The notes under the pieces are model-generated. The model was not told the DNA's origin. It did not search any database and saw only the letters and a program-made list of their open reading frames with translations. The position numbers and the translations under genes are program-made. From Gammaproteobacteria bacterium (lineage in GTDB: Bacteria > Pseudomonadota > Gammaproteobacteria > Pseudomonadales > Azotimanducaceae), in the NCBI GenBank assembly GCA_028821125.1, contig JAPPHD010000037.1, positions 52,714-116,713 of the forward strand: a DNA stretch of 64,000 bases. Direction: 5' to 3'. Of the stretch, positions 26,470-35,428 are shown in pieces (within the stretch, counting starts at the first letter, position 1; every line of letters starts with the position of its first letter).

Positions 26470-26490
26470 GCCCCATCCGACGGGGCATCG
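26470..26490. terminator. Hairpin between convergent genes
   Basis: GCCCC and GGGGC flank a seven-base loop between the NTF2-like gene and the convergent hyuA. There is no T-run, so bidirectional termination is only a guess. Position is approximate within a few bases. Confidence 0.25.
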
Positions 26491-26532
26491 CCGCCGCCCG
26501 CCCGCGGTCCGGGCTGCTCGCCGCGCTGCCGG

Positions 26533-28602
26533 TCAAGTATGGGCGGAGTCGCCCACGGGCACATCGATCAGGATATTGCGGAAGCTGTCCATGCGGGCCC
26601 GGTGGCCGGGGTAGACCAGCGTGGTGGTGTCGGCCTGTTCGACGATGGCCGGCCCGGTCCATTCGAACCCCACCGGCAGGTCGTCGCGGTGGTAGACGGG
26701 CACATCCTCCAGGCCGGCAGCGCTGTCAAGGCAGGCTTGCCGATGCCGGGGCGCCGGCGCTTCGGCCCCGTTCGCGGCACTCTCGGCGAGCAACGTGCTC
26801 TCTTCGGAAACCTTGAAGTGCACGCTGCGCAGGGTGACGAATTCGGTCGGCGCGTCCTTGTCGCAGTGGCTGTAGGCACGCTGGTGCGCGTCGTGAAACG
26901 CCCGGGAGGCCCCGCCGATGGCTTGTGCGTCCCGGGGTGAAATCGTCACTTCGAGTTCGTGGGACTGTCCCACGTAGCGCATCTCGGTCCGATACTCCAC
27001 TGCCGCATCGTCCGGGTCCACCCCGTCCTCGCGCATCTTGGCGCGGCAGGATTCGTCGAGTTCGCTGAACCGGGCTCGCAGCTCATCGAGGCTTGCCTCT
27101 GCCGCGGCCACTTCGAAACTGGTCATGGCCTCGTGTTGAATCGGCGCCAGCATCAGGCCCATGGCGGACAGCACGCCGGGCGCGGGCGGTACGAGTATGG
27201 TGCCGATGCTGGCGGCTTCGGCCAGCTTGCCGGCGCTCAAGGGGCCGGCGCCGCCGAAGGCGATCAGCGCGAAGTCGCGGGGGTCGTGGCCGCGCTTGAT
27301 GGACACGAGCCGAAGCGTCTGCGCCATGTTGTTGTTGACGATGGCCTGGATTCCCAGCGCCGCCTCCAGCAGGCCGAGGCCCAGCGGCTTCGCGATTTTC
27401 TTCTCGATCACGTGCCGGCTCTTGCCGATGTCCAGGTCGAGGCCACCGGCGAAGGTTTCGGGGTTGAGGTAGCCGAGCACGAAGCCGGCGTCGGTGACGG
27501 TGGGTTCCTCGCCCCCCCGTCCGTAACAGGCGGGCCCGGGGTCGGCGCCGGCGCTCTGCGGCCCCACCTTCAACGCGCCGCCTTCGTCGACATAGGCGAT
27601 GCTGCTGCCACCCGCACCGATGGTCTGCACATCGATCATGGGAATGTTCAGGGGATAGTCGGCGAAACTGCCGTCGTTGCTGATCAGCGCCCTGCCGCCG
27701 CGAATCAGCGCCACGTCCGTACTGGTGCCACCCATGTCCAGGCTGATGCAGTCGGGAAAGCCGGCGCTCGCCGCCACATTGGCGGCGCCGATCACGCCGG
27801 CGGCCAGGCCGGACAGCACCGTGTTCACGGGACGCTCGATGATGTTGCCGACACCGCCCACGCCGCCGTGGGACTGCATGATGTGCAATGGTCCCGCCAC
27901 GCCCGCCGACCCGAGTTCCTCGACAAGGCCGCGCAGGTAGCTGGTTACCACCGGCTTGACGTAACCGTCGAAACCGCTCACCACCAGCCGGCGGTATTCG
28001 CGCCTGCGCGGCAGCACGTCGCTGGAAAGCGTGACGTCCAGCTCCGGGTACATTGCGTTCAGGACCTCGCGGGCGCGGCGTTCGTGGGCGGGGTTGGCGT
28101 AGGCGTGCAGGAAACAGACCACCAGCACTTGTGCGCCCTGTTCCTCGACCAGGTTCTGCGCCACGCCTCTGAGATGCTCTTCGTCCAGCGGCGTCACCAC
28201 CTGCCCCTGTGCGTCCATGCGCTCGCGCACGCCCAGCGAGCGCCGGCGTGGCGCCAGGAACAGGGGTTCCACCGGGTCCATGTCCAGGTCGTACATGCGC
28301 GGGCGCCAGCCGACGCCGATGTACAGCACATCGCGGAATCCTTCGGTCATGACCAGGCCCAGGCGCGCGCCGCGACGGGTGAGTATGCAGTTGGTGGCGA
28401 CGGTGGTGCCGTGTACCAGCCGTTCGACTTCTCCGGGGGACACCTCAGCCTTCGCCAGGGCCTGCTCGAGCCCCGACATGAAGCCGCGGGAAAAATCGGG
28501 TGGCGTGGAAGGCGCCTTGTGCACGACCCAGGAGTCCCGGTCGCGGTCCCGGATGAAGACATCGGTAAAGGTGCCGCCGACATCGATGCCTGCGATAGCC
28601 AT
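26533..28602 (-). CDS. hyuA: Hydantoinase/oxoprolinase family protein, subunit A (second copy)
   Basis: A 689-residue HyuA. It opens AGIDVGGTFTDVFIRDRD and has VHGTTVATNCILTRRGARLGL, LDMGGTSTDVALIRGG, GAGGSSIAYVD and FGGAGPL, all family landmarks. A GGGGGA ribosome site precedes the ATG at 28602. It is convergent with the second hyuB/NTF2-like pair, an unusual split since HyuA and HyuB work as a complex and are normally in one operon. The minus-strand dgkA and cation-efflux genes upstream are unrelated. Confidence 0.88.
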   Translation of the reverse strand: MAIAGIDVGGTFTDVFIRDRDRDSWVVHKAPSTPPDFSRGFMSGLEQALAKAEVSPGEVERLVHGTTVATNCILTRRGARLGLVMTEGFRDVLYIGVGWRPRMYDLDMDPVEPLFLAPRRRSLGVRERMDAQGQVVTPLDEEHLRGVAQNLVEEQGAQVLVVCFLHAYANPAHERRAREVLNAMYPELDVTLSSDVLPRRREYRRLVVSGFDGYVKPVVTSYLRGLVEELGSAGVAGPLHIMQSHGGVGGVGNIIERPVNTVLSGLAAGVIGAANVAASAGFPDCISLDMGGTSTDVALIRGGRALISNDGSFADYPLNIPMIDVQTIGAGGSSIAYVDEGGALKVGPQSAGADPGPACYGRGGEEPTVTDAGFVLGYLNPETFAGGLDLDIGKSRHVIEKKIAKPLGLGLLEAALGIQAIVNNNMAQTLRLVSIKRGHDPRDFALIAFGGAGPLSAGKLAEAASIGTILVPPAPGVLSAMGLMLAPIQHEAMTSFEVAAAEASLDELRARFSELDESCRAKMREDGVDPDDAAVEYRTEMRYVGQSHELEVTISPRDAQAIGGASRAFHDAHQRAYSHCDKDAPTEFVTLRSVHFKVSEESTLLAESAANGAEAPAPRHRQACLDSAAGLEDVPVYHRDDLPVGFEWTGPAIVEQADTTTLVYPGHRARMDSFRNILIDVPVGDSAHT

Positions 28603-28629
28603 GCTTTCCCCCTTGAAATAAAGAACCGT

Positions 28630-28995
28630 TTACAGGAAACGGTGTGCGGCTACCAGTGCCCAGACGGCGCCGAGCAGCAACAGGCTCAATGCCACGGCGG
28701 CGGAAGCGATGTCCTTGGCGCGCCCGGCGAGGTCGTGGTGCTCGTGTCCAACCCGGTCGACCACCGCCTCGATGGCGGTATTGAGCAGTTCGGCAATCAG
28801 CACGATGGCGTAGGAGGTGATCAGTACGGCGGTTTCCACCAGGGTCTGCCCCAGCCAGAACGACAGCGGCACCAGCGCCACGCCGAGGGCGACTTCCTGC
28901 CGGAACGCAGACTCCTCCCAGGCGGCCTGCAGGCCTTTCATGGAGAACTGGCTGGCCTTCCGTATCCGCTCGATGCCCGTATAACCCGGCTTCAC
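28630..28995 (-). CDS. dgkA: Diacylglycerol kinase
   Basis: A 121-residue DgkA, the three-helix inner-membrane kinase that phosphorylates diacylglycerol in membrane-derived-oligosaccharide and lipid recycling. The catalytic surface ELLNTAIEAVVDR and preceding WxEExAFRQE segment are intact. The gene uses a GTG start at 28995, seven bases after the stop of the upstream cation-efflux gene, so they are co-transcribed. Confidence 0.93.
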   Translation of the reverse strand: MKPGYTGIERIRKASQFSMKGLQAAWEESAFRQEVALGVALVPLSFWLGQTLVETAVLITSYAIVLIAELLNTAIEAVVDRVGHEHHDLAGRAKDIASAAVALSLLLLGAVWALVAAHRFL

Positions 28996-29002
28996 GCTGG
29001 CT

Positions 29003-29890
29003 TCATCCCTTCATGGCCGCCGGTTCGTCGGGGCAGGGCCCCTTTTCCACCTGTATCGTGGAGTGGTCGACCCCGAATTTGTCCGTCAGCACGGATTTCA
29101 GCCGCTGCACCACGGGTTGAATGTCCGTCTCTTCGGCGACCCGGGCATGCACGGTCACCAGGGGACGCTCCGCGGTCAGCGACCAGGCGTGCAGGTGGTG
29201 CACCTCCACGACGCCCTGCACCGACGCCAGGCTGTCGCGCAGGGCGCCCAGGTCAAGGGACTTCGGTACGCCCTCCAGCAGGATGTGCGCCGCTTCCCGC
29301 AGCACGCGCCAGGCGCCCCGGCCCAGGATGAATGCGACAATCAGCGCCAGCAGCGGGTCCACGCGTGTCCAGCCCGTGAAGTAGACGACCGTTGCCGCAA
29401 TGATGGCCGCGGCGCTGCCGAGCAGGTCGCCGAGCACGTGCAGCGCCGCGGCACGAACGTTGGCGTTGCGTTCGGCGCCATGCAGCCAACGGTAGGCGAC
29501 GAGGTTCACGGCAAACCCGATGCTGGCAATGATCAGGGCCGGAATGGGGAGCATGGCCTGGGGAGTGCGGATGCGTTCGTACGCCTCGTACAGTATCCAC
29601 AGCACCAGTACCGCCAGTGTGAGGCCGTTCAGGAAGGCTGCGAGAACCTGGAACCGGTGGTAGCCGAACGACAGCCGGTTGTCGCTGCTGCGGCGGGACA
29701 GGTGCATGGCGCCCCAGGCGAGGCCGAGTGCCGTGGCATCCAGGAACATGTGCCCGGCATCGGCGAGCAGGGTCAGCGAGTTGGCGAGGATGCCGCCCGC
29801 CACTTCCACGAGCATGAAGCCGGCAATCAGCAGAAACGCCCGGCGGAGAACCGTCTCCTGTCGGTCTTGATGCTGTTCGGGATGCGGCAC
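29003..29890 (-). CDS. Cation diffusion facilitator (Zn/Co/Cd efflux)
   Basis: A 295-residue CDF transporter of the CzcD/ZitB type. It has six membrane segments; the metal-site motifs HMFLD (in LADAGHMFLD) and HVLGD are both present, and a cytoplasmic C-terminal domain contains HHLHAWSLT. It exports divalent metals, probably zinc, in exchange for protons. A His-containing N terminus (MPHPEQHQDRQ) may bind metal. Forms an operon with dgkA. Confidence 0.93.
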   Translation of the reverse strand: MPHPEQHQDRQETVLRRAFLLIAGFMLVEVAGGILANSLTLLADAGHMFLDATALGLAWGAMHLSRRSSDNRLSFGYHRFQVLAAFLNGLTLAVLVLWILYEAYERIRTPQAMLPIPALIIASIGFAVNLVAYRWLHGAERNANVRAAALHVLGDLLGSAAAIIAATVVYFTGWTRVDPLLALIVAFILGRGAWRVLREAAHILLEGVPKSLDLGALRDSLASVQGVVEVHHLHAWSLTAERPLVTVHARVAEETDIQPVVQRLKSVLTDKFGVDHSTIQVEKGPCPDEPAAMKG

Positions 29891-30007
29891 GCGGCTTGCC
29901 CCTCATCGGGCTTCGTGTCCCCGGATTATAGCGCGGCCGGATTGGCCCGCCGGGTGTGCAGGCAGGCGCCATATCCGTTAAGGTCTGCCGCTTTTCGAGG
30001 GAATGCC

Positions 30008-30790
30008 ATGGAACGGATGCTGCTGGATTTCGACGGCAAGGTCGCCGTCCTCAAGTTCAACCACCCCGAAGTCCTGAACGCCATCGGCGCGCAGATGCTC
30101 GAGGAAATGTCGGACGCGCTGCTGGACGTCGAGAATCCGGCCAACGGCGCCCGCTGCCTGCTGCTCACCGGCGAGGGCAGGGGCTTTTCGGCGGGCGCAA
30201 ACCTGCGGGACGAAGGTCGCAATGAGCGGCGCGGCAGCGCGGGTTCCCCGCTGCGTGGCGGGTATCACCCCATCCTGTTGCGTCTGCGTGATCTCGAGAT
30301 GCCCATCGTTACCGCCGTAAACGGCCCTGCCGCGGGGGTCGGGATGAGCTTCGCGCTGATGGGCGACATTGTCTGTGCACAGAAGGAGGCCTATTTCCTG
30401 CAGGCGTTCGCCCGTATCGGGCTGGTGCCGGACGGGGGATCGACGTTCATGCTGCCGCGCCTGGTGGGCTGGGGCCGGGCCGTGGAACTGTCGATGCTGG
30501 CGGAAAAACTGCCGGCGGAAAAGGCGCTCGAATGGGGTCTGGTAAACCGGCTGTTCGATGATGTCGAGGCACTCCGTGAAGGCGCCATGGCCATGGCCCG
30601 GCGACTCGCCGACGGGCCGCGCTCGCTGGTGCTGATTCGCAGGGAGTATTGGAATACCTGGCACAACGCGTTTGAACAGCAACTCGATCTCGAAGCCAGG
30701 CTGCAGGACGAAGCCGGCAGGACGGCGGACTTTGCCGAAGGGCAGCAGGCGTTCCTGGAGAAGCGCCCGGCCCGGTTCAAGGGCGAGTAA
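30008..30790 (+). CDS. Enoyl-CoA hydratase/isomerase family protein (PaaG-like)
   Basis: A 260-residue crotonase-fold protein. The oxyanion-hole segments are GEGRGFSAGANL and NGPAAGVGMSFALMGD. The active-site stretch FARIGLVPDGGSTFMLPRLVG is like PaaG-type ring-epoxide isomerases and some hydratases, with Asp rather than the second catalytic Glu of plain enoyl-CoA hydratase. The start at 30008 is set by similarity; the frame is open much further upstream over the complementary strand of the CDF gene. Single gene with its own promoter region. Confidence 0.88.
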   Translation: MERMLLDFDGKVAVLKFNHPEVLNAIGAQMLEEMSDALLDVENPANGARCLLLTGEGRGFSAGANLRDEGRNERRGSAGSPLRGGYHPILLRLRDLEMPIVTAVNGPAAGVGMSFALMGDIVCAQKEAYFLQAFARIGLVPDGGSTFMLPRLVGWGRAVELSMLAEKLPAEKALEWGLVNRLFDDVEALREGAMAMARRLADGPRSLVLIRREYWNTWHNAFEQQLDLEARLQDEAGRTADFAEGQQAFLEKRPARFKGE

Positions 30791-30869
30791 CGCTCCGCGC
30801 CGGCTAACGTCGGTCGCAACAGCGTTCGAGCGCAGCCTGCATGTCGCCTGACGCAGCCGGAAAGAAGGT

Positions 30870-31532
30870 ATGATCGGGGTGCATGCGGGTAATGGGGGGT
30901 CGGTGTCGCGCGTTGTGCTTGCGGTAGCGGCCCTCACTGCAATGTGCTGGATGCCGGGGCCTGTCCGTGGGGAGGCAGACGCTCCCGCCGGGCCCGCCAG
31001 CCTTGCCGCGTGCGCGGCCTGCCACGGCGCCGGCCTGCAGGGCGACGTCGCGTTTCTCGCTCCCAACCTTTCGGTATTGAGCGTCTGGTACATGGAGCGG
31101 CAGTTGCGGAACTACAAGCGCGGATTGCGCGCGCCGCCAGGTACGCCGAATGTTCCCGGGCTACAGATGCAGCCGATGGCGGCGGTGCTCGACGAGGCGG
31201 GCATTGCTGCTGCGGCGGGGCTGGTCGAAGCCGTGCCTGAGCGCTCAGCGTCGGCCACGGTTGGCGGAGATGCACAGCGGGGCGCGGCCCTTTATCGCAC
31301 CTGCACCGTCTGCCACGGCGTACAGGCCGAAGGCAACCAGGCCCTGAACGCACCGAGGCTCGCCGGGCAGAGCGACTGGTACCTGGTGAGCCAGTTGCAG
31401 AACTACAAGGCGGGTATTCGTGGTGTTCATGGCGACGTCTGGGGCGCCCAGATGCGGGCATCGACGGGCGTGCTGGCAGACGATGCCGCCATTGTCGATG
31501 TGGTGGCCTACATCAACACGCTGGTTCGCTGA
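30870..31532 (+). CDS. Di-haem cytochrome c (c4/c553-like)
   Basis: A 220-residue periplasmic cytochrome with signal peptide and two class I haem c domains: CAACH near residue 48 and CTVCH near residue 145. Each is followed by a similar QLRNYKRGLR/QLQNYKAGIR segment and a Met ligand (QMQPM, QMRAS). This tandem repeat is typical of cytochrome c4, which feeds terminal oxidases. The start at 30870 has AAGAAGG immediately before it; a GTG at 30903 with a Gly-rich upstream is possible. It borders the amine-oxidation island and could be a late electron carrier for it. Confidence 0.88.
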   Translation: MIGVHAGNGGSVSRVVLAVAALTAMCWMPGPVRGEADAPAGPASLAACAACHGAGLQGDVAFLAPNLSVLSVWYMERQLRNYKRGLRAPPGTPNVPGLQMQPMAAVLDEAGIAAAAGLVEAVPERSASATVGGDAQRGAALYRTCTVCHGVQAEGNQALNAPRLAGQSDWYLVSQLQNYKAGIRGVHGDVWGAQMRASTGVLADDAAIVDVVAYINTLVR

Positions 31533-31550
31533 GGGTTTTCCACGCCCGGA

Positions 31551-32204
31551 TTACTCCGGGTCGGGCACTTCCGGCAGGTCTCCACTCTGAATCAGTTCGA
31601 GGTAGGCCTCGATCGCGACTTCCTCGATGGCGGGCGTCAGGTGTTCCCAGCGCTTGCCGTGACCCGTGAACGGCGTATGCCCTTCGATTGAGGCGGTGAT
31701 GAAGATGGTCAAAAGCCGCACCTGCCCCGGGGACAGGCGCGGATTGATCCGGGCGATGAGGCCGGCGACGATGCGCCGATAGGTTTCGTACAGGTCTTCG
31801 ACGTACTGCTGAACCGCCGGTTCATGATTGGCCATGGACCAGAGTTCGGGGAACAGTACCGTGGTGCGCGGATTGGTCAGGTCCCGAATCACGTAGGTCA
31901 GCACCGCGGTAAGCTGTTCTTCCGGCCGGCCCTCCACTTCCGCCATCAACCGGTCGAATGTCTCCACATAGCCCTCGATGACGTGGACGAGCATGGCTTC
32001 CACCAGGTCGGGCTTGGTGGGAAAGTAGTATTGCAGGTTGCCCAGCGTCACACCCGCGGCCTGGGCTACCCGGCGCAGCGAGAACTGGCTGTACCCGTCA
32101 CGCATGAGCACCTGTGTCGACTGCTCGAGGATGTGGGCGGCCGTGCGCCGTCCTTTCCGGTGTTTGCCGGTTCGGATGTTCGGATTGCCGGCGGTCGAGT
32201 TCAT
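31551..32204 (-). CDS. TetR-family transcriptional regulator
   Basis: A 217-residue regulator with an N-terminal TetR helix-turn-helix (RTAAHILEQSTQVLMRDGYSQFSLRRVAQAAGVTLGNLQYYFPTK) and a helical ligand-binding domain. It overlaps the upstream MauD-like gene by four bases (ATGA), so it is encoded at the end of an operon. A TACA-N7-TGTA palindrome before the divergent receptor and mauB genes (35292-35306) is a plausible target. Confidence 0.9.
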   Translation of the reverse strand: MNSTAGNPNIRTGKHRKGRRTAAHILEQSTQVLMRDGYSQFSLRRVAQAAGVTLGNLQYYFPTKPDLVEAMLVHVIEGYVETFDRLMAEVEGRPEEQLTAVLTYVIRDLTNPRTTVLFPELWSMANHEPAVQQYVEDLYETYRRIVAGLIARINPRLSPGQVRLLTIFITASIEGHTPFTGHGKRWEHLTPAIEEVAIEAYLELIQSGDLPEVPDPE

Positions 32205-32788
32205 GAGGACTCTGGCTCAGGCGCCGAAGGAACCCTCCGCGCCCGGTTCAGCCCGGCGACTGCCCTATGGAGATGCCCGGGTCCCCGGAGCGTCTCCCTG
32301 AACACCACGTCTCCGGTGCTGTCGACCACGATCAGCGTCGGAGTCAGCATTACATTGAGCGCTGCAGCCAGATCCACACCGACGAAACAGCGTTCCGGAT
32401 CCAGTGCGTTTTCCGTGGCATAGCGCGCCTGGACATCGACGGGTTCGTTGCCGCCGGCGTAGCATGTCGGAAGGTCGAGGTGTGCGAGCGCCGGCTCGAA
32501 TACGGGAAGCAGGGCCTTGCAGATCGGGCAGTCCGAACCGACGAACAGGATGGCGAGGCCGCGTCCCTGCGCAAGGTCGGCCAGCGTCGTGGAGGCGCCC
32601 GTAACGCTGGTGAGCGCCAGCGCCAGTGGGTCGGGGGGTTGCCCTTGCCGGAGTTGCCGTGGCGATATCCCGGCAGGCGAGGTGCGTTCGTGCAGCACGC
32701 CGATCTGCCGGGCCAGGGACAGCACCACAACGCCGAGCGTCGTCAGCGCTACCAACAGCCCGAGATTCGAAGCGATCAACCAGTTCAA
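32201..32788 (-). CDS. MauD-like thiol-disulfide protein (second copy)
   Basis: A 195-residue membrane-anchored thioredoxin-fold protein like MauD, which helps form the six disulfides of the amine dehydrogenase light chain. The N-terminal anchor MNWLIASNLGLLVAL resembles that of the other MauD at 38412. The active site is SDCPICK (C87, C90), with both cysteines present. The start is a TTG whose last bases overlap the stop of a small upstream frame. It lies in an operon with the TetR gene, and no mauE copy accompanies it. Confidence 0.82.
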   Translation of the reverse strand: MNWLIASNLGLLVALTTLGVVVLSLARQIGVLHERTSPAGISPRQLRQGQPPDPLALALTSVTGASTTLADLAQGRGLAILFVGSDCPICKALLPVFEPALAHLDLPTCYAGGNEPVDVQARYATENALDPERCFVGVDLAAALNVMLTPTLIVVDSTGDVVFRETLRGPGHLHRAVAGLNRARRVPSAPEPESS

Positions 32789-33006
32789 GGCGTGACCTGT
32801 CCGTTTTGCGTTCCGGCTCGAATTTCTTTGCTTTCGCCGCCGGCCGCTCCAGCGGAGAAGTCGTCCTGTCCTTGCGGTTCAAAGTGGCGCTCTTCAGGAG
32901 CATGCCGCTCAGCGGGGCCTGCCGGCCGGAGCATGTGGCCAATGTCGTCCGCTTCCCGGTCTGCGAGCCTGGTTCGTATCTTACTGGAGAAGGTGCCTGC
33001 TGCCAC
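32785..33006 (-). CDS. Possible small hydrophilic protein
   Basis: A 73-codon frame starting with GTG, very rich in charged residues, between the TonB receptor and the MauD-like gene. Its stop overlaps the start of the MauD-like gene (TTGA), which is the main support. It has no recognisable motif and a weak ribosome site, so it may be fortuitous. Confidence 0.25.
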   Translation of the reverse strand: MAAGTFSSKIRTRLADREADDIGHMLRPAGPAERHAPEERHFEPQGQDDFSAGAAGGESKEIRAGTQNGQVTP

Positions 33007-33043
33007 AGCGGCGGCCGCTCGTGGCTTGAGCCAGGCCGCTGCT

Positions 33044-35227
33044 TCAGAAATTCATCGCCAGGCTGACACCCCACCATCGCGGCTTGTTGTAGTACTGCTC
33101 GACCATGCCGAAGACATCCGGACCGGACAGGTCAAACGTCTGCACCAGGTGCTGCACATCGCCGAGGTTGTGAACGAACCCCGTGACGGTGAAGCCACCG
33201 TTCCCGCTCGTGTAGCTGAGCGAGGCGTTGGCGATGGTATAGCCGTCCTCTTCGACGGTCTCAAGGCCCGTCAGCGAGAAATAGTGCTTCGACCGGTAGA
33301 GCGCATCGAACTGTGCGGCCAGTTCACCGCCGGCGAGCGGCCAGGCGTAGCGCACCAGCCCGTTCAGGTTCCACTTGGGCGACTGCACCGAGGTGGTCTT
33401 AGGCCCGTCGCCGAGGCTCACCTCGATATCGTTGTAGGCCAGGCCGAGGATCACATCCAGCCCGTCGGTGGGCGTTGCCTGCAACTCCAGCTCGAAGCCG
33501 TAGGAGTCGGCATTGGCGTTGATGGTGATGGTGTCAAGCCCGATGATCTGGAATGCCTGGTAGTCCTTGTAGTCGTAGTAGTACGCGGCGCCGTTGAAGA
33601 TGGCCAGGCCCCCGGCAAGGCGCGACTTGAATCCCACCTCGAAGGCATCGAGCTGCTCCGGGTCGTAGCTCATGGTGGCGTCGTCGTATCCGAGCGGCGG
33701 ATTCAGCGGAAACACCGGCGAGTTGTAGCCGCCGCCCTTTACGCCCCGGTTCCAGCTTCCGTAGATCATGACGTCCTCATTCAGGTCGTAGTTCAGCGCG
33801 GCACGCACGGAGAACTCGTCGTCTTCCCGCTCGCCGCTGTAGTTGGCAAGCTGCACGAGGATGTTGGGATTGCCGTTGCGCTGCACGGTGCCCGGTATGA
33901 AGTCGACGACGTTGACCACGTAGGCATGGTCCTTTTCGTCCCGGATCCAGCGTGCGCCGAGGATTCCGGTGAGGTTGTCGCCGAGGCGGCGTTCGATCTG
34001 CCCGAATATCGACCAGGATTCCGTGTTGGTCTCGTACGGGTTGTCCAGGCCGGTAATGTCCGGCGTATCGCCCGCCGGGTCGATGAACGGATCGGTCTCC
34101 GCACCGTTGGAGTCGTCCACGGACAGGTCGAGATAGTACACGCCCGCGACCCAGTCCAGGGTGTCCGTCGATCCGTTCAGCCGGACTTCCTGGGAGAACT
34201 GTTCCGCATCGGTGGTGAGGAAGAAGTTGAACAGCGGCACCGGGGAGGCATCGGAGTCCTCGATGTAGTCCCGTTTCACCGTGGAGTAGTCGGTGATCGA
34301 GGTCAGGGTGAAGCGGTCGAATGCCCAGTTGACCGTGGCCGTGAATCCCTCGGTAACCAGGTCGTTATGGCCGTCACGGTCGTAATCGCCTTCGTAGACA
34401 TCGCCGTCGTTGTCGATGTAGCCAAGAACCTGGTTCACCTCGTTCGGAGTCAGCATGCCGCTGACATTGGCGCTGACGTGCTCGAAGAACCCCGTGTCGA
34501 TGTCCTGCTCCGAGCGCCGGTAGTTCAGCAGCACGTCGAACGAATCCGACGGCTCGAACAGCACCTGCACGCGCCCGGCCCACTCGTTGGCGTTGTTCAG
34601 GCGCTCATCGAGAAAGCGGTTCTCGATGTAGCCGTTGTTGTCGTGGGTGGCCACCGAGACACGTGCCGAGACGCCCTCGGCAAGGCCGCCGCCTACGGCG
34701 CCCTCGAATTTCACCTGGTCGTAGCTGCCGAGCGTGAGCTGTGCGTAGCCGTCGGTTTCCTGCGCGGGCCTGACGGTGACGAAGTGGGCCAGCCCGCCGG
34801 TCGCGTTACGCCCGTATAGGGTGCCCTGGGGGCCTCTCAGCAGCTCCACGCGCTCCATGTCGAAGAGCATGAAGCCGCTGCCGGACATCTGGCTGATGTA
34901 CACCTCGTCGAGATAGATCGCCACCGGGCTCTCCACGTTGGTGGTGAAATCGTTGGCGGCGACGCCGCGCATGGCGATGGCGTAGTTGGCCTCGCCGTTG
35001 GGTTGCACCGTATGGACGCCCGGCGCGAGCGCGGTAACCTGCTGGGCGTTGGTGTAGCCGAGCTGGCGCATCTGCTCGCCGGTGACGGCGCTGATGGCGA
35101 TGCCGACATCCTGTACGTTCTGTTCGCGTTTCTGGGCGGTGACCACCACCTCTTCGATGACGGCCGCGTTCAGCGGCAGCGCCAGGACGAGTGCGGCAAA
35201 AAGGGCTACTGCTGTTCGAACCGACAT
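33044..35227 (-). CDS. TonB-dependent outer-membrane receptor linked to amine genes
   Basis: A 727-residue receptor. A signal peptide is followed by the TonB-box-like IEEVVVTAQKREQNVQDV, a plug with ALAPGVHTVQPNGE and RVELLRGPQGTLYGRNATGGLAHFVT, and a barrel ending in LAMNF (C-terminal Phe). Residues 272-290 are an Asp-rich stretch DNDGDVYEGDYDRDGHNDL, like a calcium-binding loop, in the same relative place as in the receptor at 12200. It is divergent from mauB at 35429 and upstream of the MauD-like and TetR genes. This suggests uptake of an amine, metal or larger amine-containing compound. Substrate unknown. Confidence 0.9.
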   Translation of the reverse strand: MSVRTAVALFAALVLALPLNAAVIEEVVVTAQKREQNVQDVGIAISAVTGEQMRQLGYTNAQQVTALAPGVHTVQPNGEANYAIAMRGVAANDFTTNVESPVAIYLDEVYISQMSGSGFMLFDMERVELLRGPQGTLYGRNATGGLAHFVTVRPAQETDGYAQLTLGSYDQVKFEGAVGGGLAEGVSARVSVATHDNNGYIENRFLDERLNNANEWAGRVQVLFEPSDSFDVLLNYRRSEQDIDTGFFEHVSANVSGMLTPNEVNQVLGYIDNDGDVYEGDYDRDGHNDLVTEGFTATVNWAFDRFTLTSITDYSTVKRDYIEDSDASPVPLFNFFLTTDAEQFSQEVRLNGSTDTLDWVAGVYYLDLSVDDSNGAETDPFIDPAGDTPDITGLDNPYETNTESWSIFGQIERRLGDNLTGILGARWIRDEKDHAYVVNVVDFIPGTVQRNGNPNILVQLANYSGEREDDEFSVRAALNYDLNEDVMIYGSWNRGVKGGGYNSPVFPLNPPLGYDDATMSYDPEQLDAFEVGFKSRLAGGLAIFNGAAYYYDYKDYQAFQIIGLDTITINANADSYGFELELQATPTDGLDVILGLAYNDIEVSLGDGPKTTSVQSPKWNLNGLVRYAWPLAGGELAAQFDALYRSKHYFSLTGLETVEEDGYTIANASLSYTSGNGGFTVTGFVHNLGDVQHLVQTFDLSGPDVFGMVEQYYNKPRWWGVSLAMNF

Positions 35228-35284
35228 GCTTGCTCTCCTGTTGATTCCCCTGTCTGAGGCACGAGTTGACCCGCCCTCATTCTA

Positions 35285-35325
35285 AAAATAGTACAGTTGA
35301 CTTGTAAATAGAAAATCGCTATTTT
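35285..35325. promoter_or_regulatory. Operator-like palindromes between receptor and mauB
   Basis: In the AT-rich divergent region, TACA-N7-TGTA (35292-35306) fits the general form of TetR-family operators. A hairpin-capable repeat AAATAG-N7-CTATTT (35306-35324) follows, and AAAATAG recurs at 35285. These sites probably control both the receptor (minus) and mauB (plus). Confidence 0.5.
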
Positions 35326-35428
35326 CGAGGGGTTTTCGAGCGCGACGCAGGGTGGACAGCCGGTAGCTGCCCGCCACGCGGTTCGTCGTTCCGAGCCACG
35401 GCCGGGTGGGCCTGAAAGGGAACCTCAG

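Noticed and set aside
29063..30007. Upstream extension of the enoyl-CoA hydratase frame
   Set aside because: It is the complement of the cation-efflux gene and lacks family sequence. The crotonase fold starts at 30008.
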